From NCBI RefSeq assembly GCF_958979055.1, contig NC_084899.1:24247501-24311500 (forward strand): a stretch of DNA of 64,000 nucleotides, written 5' to 3'. The notes beneath the pieces are model-generated. The model ran no database searches and was not told where the DNA came from. It saw nothing but the letters and a program-made list of their open reading frames with translations. The position numbers and the translations under genes are program-made. The stretch is from Alnus glutinosa (taxonomy: Eukaryota > Streptophyta > Magnoliopsida > Fagales > Betulaceae). Shown here one piece after another: positions 10,830 to 22,525 of this stretch. How positions within the stretch are numbered: the first letter of the stretch is position 1; the number at the start of each line of letters is the position of its first letter.

Positions 10830-12690
10830 CTAACTTTTTGTTGTTCGGTCTAGTCACCAGTGCCTTTACGACGCCGCTTTTCCCCGCTCCTTCTTGCGGC
10901 CTAGCTCTAGCTTGTTTTGGTAAGTTCGGGACGTTTATTTGTTTTTCTTCATGATTAATTAATTAAAAGTTATTTATTTATTTATTAATATCAATCTGGG
11001 CTAAGATATATAGGTGTCTTTGTTCCCTCCGTCCATAGTCCATACGTACCTTTTTCTTAAACAAGTCAAACTTCAAAGCGTGTTAATTTTGATATATACG
11101 AAGTGTACAGACTCACATGAGCTGGCTGTGTACGCATATATACAGTATACAGTATACACGGTATGATTTATTATCACCACAGGTAGTACAGGAGTTCCAC
11201 TCACCTGGAGCTAAATTGTCACATAATAAATCAGTAATTATCTCAAATTACCATACTAACGCCTAGCATATCCGTCTTACCAATTGGATGTGGGACTGGG
11301 GAGGACGATTCTATAAATAAAGGCAATAACCCTGTGAACTTTGACTTCCCTTTCTTATTCACATTTCGTCGATTTGCCTTTTTATTCGCCTATTAACTTA
11401 AACATCAGAGATGATTCTTCCTCCGCTACCCGGACGAGCCACTCTAACGTATAACGTCTTCCTTGTATGGTATGTCGATTTGCCTTTTTGTGTGTGCGTG
11501 TTTATCACAGTTTCAAATTAGTAAGAAGAAACGTTGGTAGTTAATTTATTTGTTATTATTATTCTTTTGTTTTTCATGGTGCGATAAGAAAGGCTTGGAC
11601 GATTCCAATACCCACCCTTAGGCAAGTTTTTATGGTTTCGCATAAAAAGGCAACTTTTAGGTAATATTGAAAGTAAATTTAGCAATATTTTTGGACTCGA
11701 AGCCGTCGGAGTGATTGACGTGCTAATGTCATTTTAATTACAATCAAATTTAATTATTTAATAAATAACGTGATAAGAATAGAACCAAAAAATTTTATGG
11801 GCAAAGGTGGGTAAAAAATTTTGTTGGTAGAAACCGGTAAGTTAATTTTTATTTTTAACCTTTCTTTATTTTATTTTATTTTATTTTATTATGAATTGAG
11901 GAGGGTATGGCCTATACCAGCAGGCAATAAATCTGTCCTGGACGTGATAAATGTTATGTGTATTTACAAATTAATGTGACATGTTACAGTGATTTTCACA
12001 ATCAAATTTAATTCTTTAATGGTCGACGTAGTAATTACCGCATTATATAGCTTATTTCAAAAAGTATGTACTAAAAAAGTAAAAATTAGTGTTCCTAAAG
12101 CCGGAGTCTACACGGGCATTATTGCGTCCATTCACTGATTCACGCAAGTCAATAGCGCGCATACTGCCACGCGGAATAGCCACTACTGTGTCCGTCTCTT
12201 GCTGCACATGTAGGAATAGGTAGGTTCACATTTTGTATTCACACGTTGAATTTGGGTTGCTTTGAAATATGAGTATAAACTTATATATGTTAATTTTAAT
12301 TTAATATATTTAAGTTAATGGGCTAGATTTTTTAATGTTAACATGTTAATTTCGTGTTGAGTTTGTGTCCGTTTTATAAGTCGTGTAAAAAACTGTTATC
12401 CATAAATGTCGTGTATCGAATTCAGGTCGTGTCGAATCATGGATATAACACTATATAAATTAATCTTAACTTGACTTATCTAATTAAATGAGTTAGATTC
12501 ATGACTCCAACCCAATAGTAATTTCTTATTGTGTTGGTCAGTTATCAAAAAAGTTCTCACCGTAGAAAACCATATATAAAGCTTTGATACTAGATAAAGA
12601 GGTATGGACTACATATTGTATATTCACTATATTAAACTATATTACAGTACTCTCAATTTATAGAGTAAGTATGAGTAATGAACAAATAAA
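10830..12690. other. Intergenic region; a promoter-like stretch and repeat fragments
   Basis: A TATAAATA at about 11312-11319 precedes an ATG at 11411 that opens 20 codons and ends at a possible donor (tatg then gtatgt, near 11470). No downstream exon is recognised, so this may be a gene remnant or chance. Fragments of the 'acaatcaaatttaatt...tttag/aatggt' repeat family found at 19048-19560 occur near 11700-11780 and 11940-12040. Nothing else is supported. Confidence 0.35.
12236..12520. repeat. Dispersed repeat family (attaaatgggtt / acacgac type), fragment
   Basis: AT-rich sequence with the phrases 'aattaaatgagttag', 'cgtgtcgaat' and 'aaaattgac/taatcttaac'. Related copies, in either orientation, lie at about 22060-22270, 22880-23010, 24160-24460, 26480-26610, 35765-36045 and 38440-38600. 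The family looks like a non-coding dispersed element common in plant intergenic DNA. Ends and class are not resolved. Confidence 0.5.
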
Positions 12691-12698
12691 CCTAAAGT

Positions 12699-13553
12699 TA
12701 GGGTGTGCACGGGAGGGGCGGGGCTAATTTTTGCCCTTTTTGCCCCCGTCCTGCACCCTTGCAGGTTGAGAATTTTTAACCCCAGAACCGCACGTTACAG
12801 AGTGAAATTGTATGTTGCGGGTACGTGCACGACAGGGGGTGCGGGGTGGGGCGGGTTTAATACCTAGAAGGTTATAAACATGAGAAACCAAATCCAGATT
12901 CAATACCTAGAAGGCTAGAAGCATGAGAAACCAAGCAACCAAACAAATCAACGAATTTCTCGATTCCTCAAGTTTTTCAGAAACCAAACAAATTATAAAA
13001 AATGATAGCAATAGAGAAACACCAACTTATGGACGAGGATGCAATCGCGGAGCCAAAACCGAAGGTCTTGAAGCGAGTGTCGACAATCTTCGGTCTCCTC
13101 GTCAACCCATATTTGGAACTTCATGACTTCCCCACAGCACTAGTGGAGCCAGCGAGGATGGGAACGATCGAGGGTCCAAGAGGAGGAGGGAGCTGGACTG
13201 AGGAGATGAGGATGACAAGATGAGAAGCGACTGAGAAAGACGAAGTGGAGAGGGTAGAGAGATGGGAAGAAGAAGAAGAATGGGAAAAATGATAAGCTTC
13301 TAGAGTGAGAAGAGATGCGGCACAAATCAGCAAATGCAATGGTTTAGGGTTTTTTAAGTTTATAGCTTGTGGGGCGTGGGGCGGGTCCCCGGGATTTTTT
13401 TAAACTCCAAACTCCAACCTGCAACCTGTCCCGCCCTGCATGGGTTGGAGAAAATCCAACTTGTACCCGCATAAACCCCTTTAAAACTGGTGTATTCAGG
13501 GCGAGGTGGGGGACGCGGGGCGGGGCGGGTGGGCGAGTTTTTGCCCACCCTTA
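12699..13553. mobile_element. Non-autonomous hAT-type element, 855 bp, with 8 bp target duplication
   Basis: The flanks are cctaaagt at 12691-12698 and again at 13554-13561, a perfect 8 bp duplication as made by hAT transposases. The left end reads TAGGGTGTGCACGGG and the right end, reversed, TAAGGGTGGGCAAAAAC, matching the usual plant hAT terminus TAGGGGTG. Subterminal zones are very G/C-rich (gggcggggcggg type), with a less GC-rich, purine-rich core. No transposase reading frame is present, so movement would need an enzyme supplied in trans. Confidence 0.85.
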
Positions 13554-13789
13554 CCTAAAGTAGACCTAAACTAATTAAGGAAAAGACTAAACCCTATAGT
13601 AATATTGAATAAATGAGAATATTAAGTGATAATTAAATCTCTAAATTTGATTACACTCAAGCTTAAATAAAAATTATTATTATAAAGAAAATAAATCAAC
13701 TTAATATATATATTTTAACATTCACGTCTACTAATAAAAATAAGAAATGATTGTTGTACAACTCTAACAACTTTTTTTTTTTTTCAATC

Positions 13790-14650
13790 ATATCATTAAG
13801 AGTGCAACTTCTATTAGGTCTTGGCATAAAAGGGCTATTTTTTGCCCTCCAATAATAACATGCCACGTTAGTTTAGTACACCAGAACACATCAAAACACT
13901 ATAGGCTGAAAACACCCGATCACACCAAATTCATGAAAAAAAAACTAAAGCTCCCTAACCCGTCAAATCTCGCCAGTCCTCCAGCCACAGAGATCTGGTC
14001 ACATAGTCTCGGCGACCACAGGCGAGCCTCCAGATCCTCTTCCCCGCGACCTCCGGACACCGTCAACAGAGATCCAGCCTGAACCTCGTCCTCTCCCGAG
14101 ATCTCTCCCTCTTGCCGACCATTCTCCCCTCTTGCCCCTCTTGTGGTTTTCGGTGATCAGATATGGTCGGCGATCACATTTAGTTCGGTGATTTGGGGCT
14201 CTTGGCATTCTGGTTCAACCGAAGATGGTGAACGACGATGTGGTCGGGGTCGAACCCGAATCGGCCACGTGGTGGCTCGGCTTCCACCTGGGCTACGCCG
14301 AGTTTGGTTGTTTGGGTCGGGGTTGGTGGTTGAGGCTGGGTTTCCGACGTGAAGATGCCCATCTCTCTCCCTTGATCTCTTCATTTCACTGCAAATAAAT
14401 CAGGTGTTTTACTTCTATTTAATTTTCTTGCTCCAAGCTTATGTGTTAACTTTTAATTTCTGCCACGATGGAATTAAAGTTATCCCCTATCATTAAATAG
14501 GTTTGCTCATGTACTCTTTTTTTTTTCACTTGCGCATTGCCAACATCCATATAAATCCATGTCAAGCACTTTACTGGTAACTGGATATTGACCGATAGTT
14601 ACACGTGAAAAACGTGGACTTTACCCCCCCCCCCCCCCCCCAAAAAAAAA
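13790..14650. other. GC-rich island in AT-rich DNA, origin unclear
   Basis: Bases about 13960-14380 are far richer in G+C than their surroundings. They hold several overlapping short frames on both strands, with no recognisable protein. The region could be a captured gene fragment inside a transposon or a decayed first exon. A run of 17-18 C followed by poly-A is at about 14624-14654. No terminal repeat pair was found. Confidence 0.4.
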
Positions 14651-15204
14651 AAAAGTGTAGAGAGAGATGGAGACTAGTGGGCACGGCCCGTTTGTTGGGC
14701 ACACGGGTGTGTAACATGTTTACTAGTGGAGGCCTTTTTTTTCTTTTCTTTTTTTCCTTAGATAAGTAAGATTTGATTGAGGAAAAAAAAACATGGATAA
14801 TGGACCAAAAGTTACTTGTCGGAAAAAGATAATCAGTATATTTTTATTTTTAAAGTAAATTGTGAGAATTACGTAAGATAAATGTGAATTTAATAAATTC
14901 GACTAAAATAATTTTTGCCAATTGACTTTGAAAGAAAATCTCTCCAGACAAACATGTTATAATTTAATAATGATTTTAAAAATTGTATCACATTTAAAAG
15001 ATAAGAGAAAAATACATCAATGGAGTGTATAGCATTACTCCTATTATAAATAAGATCCTTTTTTTTTTTAAAGGAAAGTAGTGAATGACTTGGCCAACGG
15101 TTATTTGCAGAGAAAAAGACTTTCCACACGTTAATAGGGACGGACTTAAGGGGTTGACCAAGTTAAGAATTAAGCTCGCTGCTCCCTCTTAGGCTCTTAG
15201 CCTT

Positions 15205-15386
15205 GAGTAATGCTACACATCATCCTCTTGTCCACTTTTTATCCTCCCAAAATTGATGTGGCTCTTAAAATCACCATTGGATCAAAATTCAATAATGATC
15301 TATCATAAATTCAATGGTGATTTTAAGAACCACATCAAATTTGGGATGATAAAAGGAGGACAAGGGGATGATGTGTAGTATTACTC
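15205..15386. mobile_element. Mutator-like MITE, 182 bp, 9 bp target duplication
   Basis: Terminal inverted repeats start GAGTAATGCTACACATCATC and end with the matching gatgatgtgtagtattactc. The flanks are cttagcctt at 15196-15204 and 15387-15395, a perfect 9 bp duplication typical of Mutator-like elements. The two halves are nearly self-complementary, so the transcript would form a long hairpin. No coding capacity. Confidence 0.88.
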
Positions 15387-15736
15387 CTTAGCCTTAGCCC
15401 CTTCCCCCTTTGTCAAACATTTAGATGGAAATTAAACCGTAAAAGTCTCCATATAAATGTTTTGAAAAACTGGCCCTATAGCTGTCAAATTCAATTGATA
15501 ATGTTATTTGGAATGTGACGCGCTTCAAGTTGTGAATACTGTGATATTCATATGCCACAATTGGAGTGAATATAGTCACCTTGTGGAGGATGGAGGATAC
15601 ACGAAGTGCTCAATGGAATGATATTGTGGTCCATCTATCATGTTACGCGAGATATTATTTAGATGAAAGAAATTCTTAATTGTATTTGTAATATTATTTT
15701 GTTCAAGCAACTTGCTATATCATGTTAATTATCAAT

Positions 15737-16364
15737 GGGATAATTGTACCGTTGGTTCCTGTGGTATGTCATAATTATTTTTTACTCCCTATGGTTTAAA
15801 AAGTTCATGGGAAGTCTCTGTGGTAAGCAATAATTACAAATCGATCCCTAACGTCAAATTATGTTAAATTTTTTAACAGATTCCGTCAAATGCCACGTGT
15901 CGCCAATAAGATGGCGACACGTGTCCATCTTAATAAAAAATATAAATTTATTAAAAAATAAATAAATATACTTATTTTTTTAAAAAAAAAATTTAAAATT
16001 GAAATTTTTTTTAAAAAAAAAAAAAAAAGGCAGCAAGGGGTGGCCGGGGGTGGCGCGCAGCCACCCCCGCGCGCCACCCCTTGCTTCCCTTTTTTTCTTT
16101 TTTTCTTTTTTTTTTTAAAAAAATAAGTATTTTTTAATAAATTTATATTTTTTTATTAAGATGGACATGTGTCGCCATCTTATTGGCGACACGTGGCGCT
16201 GACGTATAGAGCTAACAGATTCCGTCAAAATGGTGGACGGAAAATCGACCCAGACAGTAAAACGTAATTATTGCATAGCATAGAGACCTCCCATGAACTT
16301 TTTAAACCATAGGGAGTGAAAAATAATTATGGCATACCACAAGGACCAATGTTGCAATTATCTC
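15737..16364. mobile_element. Foldback Mutator-like element, 628 bp, 9 bp target duplication
   Basis: The direct repeats attatcaat at 15728-15736 and 16365-16373 flank the element. The arms of about 250-290 bp are inverted copies: gggataattg...cctgtggtatg at the left and cataccacaag...caattatctc at the right. They share the segments ctccctatggtttaaaaagt and cgccaataagatggcgacac. The centre holds a GC-rich palindrome (gcaaggggtggc against gccaccccttgc). No protein is encoded. It lies only 341 bp from another 9 bp-duplication element. Confidence 0.9.
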
Positions 16365-16373
16365 ATTATCAAT

Positions 16374-19040
16374 ATTGAAATTGTGACTTTTCTTTTTTCT
16401 TTTTTTCTTTTTTCTTTTTTTAAAAAAAGCCAAACTATATATTGACTTTTAAGTCTCAATTCTTCTGTGGATTTTTGTTATACATGTTTATCTGTTTGTC
16501 TCAGTGTGATATTTTAATACAAGAATCTATAAAATAATAATATTTTATGTATAAATAGGTATAGCTTACGTAGGCCTTCTTTTTTCTTTAACAAAGAGTC
16601 GCCGTAGAGAGATTCAAATTGCAATGATTTTGATTTTTGAAACTCTAAAATTGACTTTAGTGTAATTAAAATTTTATATTATAATCTATATTTATATTGT
16701 AATTCGGAACTTAAACTAAAGTTTGTTTATTCTAATATTCTTTAAACATTTTTATACATTTATGTTATAATATTAATTAAATAATTTTCTATCGGTATAA
16801 ATTTTATGATAAACTGTAATTTAATATAATATCAAATTAAAAATTCTCTTATTTTAATTAAATATTATTCATGGTTCTTATCGGCTTAAACTGCTTAGAT
16901 AAATAGTAATTGAACAGCTTTTCAAATAGCTCCTCAAATTCAAATGATGTCACTTAGTTGTAAAATAAAGACCAAATGATGTCACTTAATTAATTGTAAA
17001 ATAAAGACCAAAGCTACTAAATTGTTGACCTTTGAACTGTCAATTTCTTTGTCAAAATATGTGAGCTTCCTTTTTGGTGCTCTAGCTCGTGTAAAATGTA
17101 TAGGGTTTGATTTTTTTGGCCAACGTACTTGTCACTTGTTCATGTCAATGTCATGGTCTGAAGTATGAAACATAACCATTGACTTTCCTATCTCAATAGT
17201 TTGTTCAAATTTGGGTGCCCCACAAGTTGCATGATTCGAAGACTTGTCGGTAAGATATATCCATGATCTTGCCCGTTGACCCCTCGTTCTACATGTGAAG
17301 CCGCCGTGTCGACCAAATGGGTTGACTTCCATTCACAGCCTGCCAACAAAACACTATCCGTCGTCGTTTGATGTACCTTTCAATCCACATGTCGTAGAAG
17401 TTAGAACACAAGCTTGTCCCATTCTTATTGCGGCGCCCATTGCTTCTACCCTTGTGTTTTGGCAAAGCATTCTTATTTTTTATTGTTTTTGAAATACAAA
17501 AAAATAAGAATTGATTAATGCGATATATATGTGAAAAGAATTTTGAATTTTTGTGAAAGAAAAGTCTTAAAAAAAAAAGAAAAAAGAGAGAGAAAAGGTT
17601 GCCAAAACTCTAAATTTTGGACCCACAATTTTTTTAACCTAAACCTAGTAGCATCGGTCGGCCTCTCTTGGGAGGGGAGCGATGGGGACCATTCCCTCCC
17701 ATCTAAAAACCAAATAATGTTCTCAATGAGGTACGTGCGTGGGAAGGTTTGATAGTTTGGAAAAAAATAATGGTTTAGGGTAGGAAGCAAGACATCATTA
17801 AGTTACCCTAAAAAATAATGGTTTAAGAAGTAAGACGTACATCATCAAGTTATCTTAAAAATACATTTAACTTGTGCAAATTGTACTTGTAACATTTATG
17901 TTCTATATTGAAAAGATGAATATCACAATATGTAATTTAGTGCAAAGTGTACCAATCTTAATAAAAATAATCTAGCATTGAGTGCATGTTTCACTCACAT
18001 TTACTTTACAAGTTGGACAGGAATTCTATGCAAAAAATTAGGTATTGTAGGGCTTGTAATGCCTCATTATTACCTCATGGCATGATGGTTCGTTACAGGT
18101 TCATTTGTAATGAACGGTTAGGATAGTACCGCATCATCTAAATTTAGAAAGAGTTAAGAAGTGGTGGAAAATAGATTGCTTTACCACCCCTAAAAATGCT
18201 TTGCTGGAGTGGCTGGCGACCCACATCAATGTCGATGTTTTGAGGGTGGTCGATCGGTCACCCCCATCAATTGTTTTGGGGGTGGTCAGTCACCCCCCGT
18301 CAGCCGCTTTGGTGGTGACAGCCACCCTAGGCAATAAAGGTAGTCCAGCCACCCCATCGGTTACTTTGAGAGTGACTGATCATCTACTTATACTCATTTT
18401 TCAATACTTTTTTATTTTATTTTTTTTTTAAAAAAAAAGAATTTTTTCACTATCCTTGCCATTTATTATAAACAAACGGTCAAAATATGAGGTATTGCTG
18501 AGAATCTTGATCGATCCCCATGAGTGTATAATAGACATTAGAGAGCAATAATAGAGGAGGCTAATAATTTAATCAATGAACAAATGGAATCAAACATAGC
18601 CTAAGTCAAAAGGTAACGGGGAATTAATTAATTAATTAAGCTTTAATTACTTTTATATATATATATATATGTTGGTAAGTTCAATGTCACATTATTGAAC
18701 CAAAGACAATAAATAATAATATTAGAATGAGCGCAGTTCACACATTAAAGCTTTCACATGTCTTCGTGTGAAAATGAACTCGCTTGCATATATGCCGGCC
18801 TCAATTATTTAATCTATACATTTTTTATGATTAAGAATCATCTAAATCACACCAATTTTGAAATTGAAAGAAGTAAACAATTAAGCATTCTATGTTAGAC
18901 CATAATCCAACAATAAGTCTGTATCTTATGGCATAAAATATATGATGATTAGATAGCTAACAACACGGCCCGTAAGATTTATTTATTTTTATTTTTTAAT
19001 TACAAAAAATATTTGAGATATTACAATTTTTATTATAATC
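16374..19040. other. Intergenic region without recognised genes
   Basis: Short frames only, none resembling a known family. About 18180-18400 contains repeated 'ggtggtc/gccacccc' phrases like those in the cores of the foldback elements at 15.7-16.4 kb and 28.6-29.0 kb. It is probably another degraded copy of such an element. An (AT)n tract is at about 18650-18671. Confidence 0.5.
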
Positions 19041-19047
19041 TATTAAA

Positions 19048-19570
19048 AAAATAACGTGGCAATCTACGTAGCACTACCACGTTAGTTACAATGAAATTTA
19101 ATTGTGTAGTGGCCGACTAGGTAAGTGCCACGTAAACTTACAAGCTGACATGGCAATGAATGCGACATTGTTATCTATGTTAGCTACAATCACTTTTAAT
19201 TGTTTAGTGGCTAATATGATAAGTGTTATGTGAACTTACAAGCTTATGTGACATTGACGGCCATGTCCGTCACAATCAAATTTTTTTTGTCTAGTGGCTG
19301 AAGTGATATGTGCTACGTGGACTGCCATGTCAAGTTATAAGGAACTTGTAGTAAAAATTATAGTATCCATAGCAACACTTTACTTTTATTAGCACAATTA
19401 CTAAGGAAATGCTTGAGGTATTTCAGCTTTTATTAATTCCTTAATAACTAATTAATGTGCCAATTCATGTGGAACTGCCATATCACCCGTAATTAAATTT
19501 AATTATTTAGTGGTTAAAATGATAAGTATTGCGTGGATTTATAAACTTATGTGGCAGTTCATATGATAAG
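19048..19570. repeat. Degenerate tandem repeats of about 97 bp
   Basis: Three consecutive units (about 19048-19146, 19147-19243, 19244-19340) and a more diverged one at about 19450-19570. Each carries an 'acgtggca' start, a 'ttacaatcaaatttaattgt' type core, 'tagtggc' and 'gataagtgccacgtggac'. Similar pieces occur at 11.7-12.0 kb and 26.23-26.40 kb, so the unit belongs to a dispersed family. The sequence CCACGT/ACGTGG recurs in every unit. Confidence 0.65.
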
Positions 19571-19719
19571 TGTCATGTGGACTGCCATATGATTTTGTAA
19601 AAGACTTGGGGCACGTTTGAACACATAATAACTATTTTATTTGAAAAAAAAAAACATAACTATTATTAAGAATGGAAGAAGCTGAAATTGAATAACTATT
19701 CATATTCATTAATTTAGTT

Positions 19720-19877
19720 TTTTTTCTTTCTTTTTTTTGAAGCAAATGATTTTATTGAAAATCAATGAGAATACTCTTGCTCAACAAGAACAATGCTCTG
19801 AATAGGGGAAGGATAGTCCTCCATCCAGACTATGTCCATAGAACTTGTCCATTGTTTAGCTAAACTTGCCTTGACAA
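19720..19877 (-). mobile_element. Short 5'-truncated LINE 3' end with target duplication
   Basis: On the minus strand the sequence ends in AATAAAATC and an interrupted poly-A tail (plus-strand T-rich 19717-19738). The flanks attcattaatttagtt (19704-19719) and attcattaatttggtt (19878-19893) match at 15 of 16 bases, a target duplication. The minus strand encodes a short peptide (…LAKQWTSSMDIVWMEDYPS…) resembling the end of a plant LINE protein. It is about 160 bp long and cannot act on its own. Confidence 0.6.
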
Positions 19878-20437
19878 ATTCATTAATTTGGTTGGAACAT
19901 TGGATTAGAATCTCGAATATGTATTGTAGTGTTTAGTGCACTGTAATACACTGGTAAATAGAATCATATTATAATTGAATTTTCTAAAACACATTTATAA
20001 TATAATTATAATTTACATTTTTATGAACTCTTTTCTTTATTTTTTTAAAGATAAATATTTATGTTATGACTCTCTTTTTTTTTTTTTTTTTTTTCAATTA
20101 TGTCACACGAGAATACCCAACATAATCAAATTCAAGCATGAATTTCCATCATGTTCAATTCTTATAATATATAGATATATATAGTCAAGGAACCTTGCAA
20201 GCATTGTAAAACATGCTATTTGATTATAAATATAATTAAACCACCCTCAAATAACTTAACACCAATTCTTAATTTAAAAAGTGAAACATAAATGCAAACT
20301 AAAATCAGCCGGTAAAGAGAATTCAACAAAAAAGAATACACTATTCGAGCGGAAGTGGCAGAAATTAAGTAGAGAACTTCCCTGATTTTTTAGAATTTTA
20401 TTTAGAGAGAACTTCAAATAAGGGTATTGAACTTTCA

Positions 20438-20822
20438 CTTTTTTTTTTTAGAGAACGTATCGGGACTTCAAAACGTCTCAATTTAGGGTATCAATTTTTC
20501 GAAAAGCTTCAATTAGGGGTCATTTGTTAAGATTTTCGGTTAAATACTGTCAAAATTCTCAAAATACCCATAATTTTTTAGGAAAAAAAATTTATAGGAT
20601 TTAGGTGTTTGTTAGAATTTAACGAAATTTACAAAAATACCCGTGCCTGAATCTTTGAAATTTTTTGTAATTTCTTTTTAAAAAATAAATACATGAATAT
20701 TTTTTAAAATTTTGACAGGATTTAACGAGAAATCCTAACGGATTACTCATAATTGAAACTTTTCGAAAAAAAATAAATACCCTAAATTGAAACGATTTGA
20801 AGTTCAGATACATTATCTCAAA
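20438..20822. mobile_element. Foldback repeat, about 385 bp
   Basis: Inverted arms of about 120-150 bp. The left arm contains aacgtctcaatttagggta and tttttcgaaaagcttcaatt. The right arm carries their diverged complements, aattgaaacttttcgaaaaa and taccctaaattgaaacg. The arms are flanked by poly-T and poly-A runs. The ends and target duplication are obscured by those runs. Class is uncertain, possibly Mutator-like. Confidence 0.65.
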
Positions 20823-20869
20823 AAAAAAAAAAGAAAAAAAAAAAAAAAAAGAAAGTGAAAATTCGATAC

Positions 20870-22482
20870 CAAAGTGAGGTTATCCTATTTGCTTTGTTTT
20901 CCACCTCTACATAAATTCCTTCCAAATTTCTGTTCCTGCTTCAAAAACACATTATTTCACACTCGCCACCCTAATTTTAGATCTATTATATTATTTTCTC
21001 ACTCTTATGAAGTGCTGTTTTGGGAATCAAGGAGGCTGAACGGTTTCCGTGTATGTGTTAGAATCTTCGAAAGCATAAATCTTGAAAAAGCAACCTTTGT
21101 AATCAGCTGCCGCAGGATATATACAAGGATAACAACAGGAAGAAGATTGAAACATGTAAAAAAAAAAAAAAAAAACCCACAATATATTTTCAGTAGTTTT
21201 TTCAACGGCCGGTAAAATTTAATTTTAAAATTTTTTATAAAAAAATAAAAATAAATAAATTTAGACTGTTAACAAAACTACAAAAAAAATGTGTTTTTTT
21301 TTTTTTTTTTTAACATCACCTAAGCAAAATCCTTAAAAATAGCATCTATCTTAAAGTTGCCGAAGGTGGAGAGAGATACCTCAAGGGCTATTCGAATAAT
21401 AAATAAAATAATAATTATTCCATTTGAATGATTTATTTTGCATACCAAAAGCAAACATATATACTCTTGTCGTAATTAAAGTTAGATCACCTCTAACTTC
21501 ACTTTCACTCCAATTAGTAATGGCATTTGAAGTTCTTTTGGTGGTAAAAAAATAATAGGAAAATAAAAAAAAAAAAGAAAAAAGAAAAAAGAAAAAAAAA
21601 GATACCATTTGGAGAATATATAGGAATACTTTTTAACTTTTCCTACGATTGAAAGGCCAAATCTTGTTGATAGATCGAGTCGCAGCGTTTAGTATAAACT
21701 GCTTAAGAAATTTATTGGGGGAAACCCATTATTTTAAAATATTGGCAAGTGTTGAAATGCAATCGAAGGGTCAAGGTTCGACGACGTCACACGTGGCTTT
21801 ATCATTATTATTATTTATTAATTTATTTTTATGACGACCATCTATCATGATATTCCCAACATGGAAAAATAAATAATTAAATAGACAAAGTTGGGAAACT
21901 AATGGAGTATATTGTTTTATAAAAACAAAAGTAGGGGAAAAGAAAAAAACCAAGGGTGTTAAGTTGTAGTCTTCGAATCGCCCCATCAGACAAGATAGCC
22001 AACTGAGGATGGCCGAAATTAACGAACATTCATTTTAAATCAACCATTCAAATAAGTTATTTAATTAAGTGTGTCGGGTTAGAATTGATTTATATAGTCT
22101 TATACACAACATTTAGAGCTTTCAATTTTTGACACACCTTGTGAAATTTGTTGATTAAGGCTGAGAGATACGACTCATTTAATTAAATGGGTTGAGTTAA
22201 AATTGACATATTTAATCTTATATCTATGCTTCGACATTACTCAAACCCGACATGTGAATACTAATCAAGAGTAATACAAGAAGAACTTCTAGCATTATAT
22301 GAGAATGCTTTTAAAATTATCATTAGACTTACGATTAATTACTATTAAATTTTAATCAAATGATAATTTGAAAATGACTCTTCGAATTATTCAATCAAGA
22401 ACAACCCCTACTCGTAGGGGAGAAATCATAACGTTTGTTAGTCATCCCTTCAAAGTGGCCCAATTCTAAAGGCAAATAAATT

Positions 22483-22525
<43 letters not shown>

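Noticed and set aside
15737..16364. A microRNA precursor gene
   Set aside because: The arms are several hundred bases long and flanked by a 9 bp target duplication, so it is a transposon; no known miRNA sequence was recognised.
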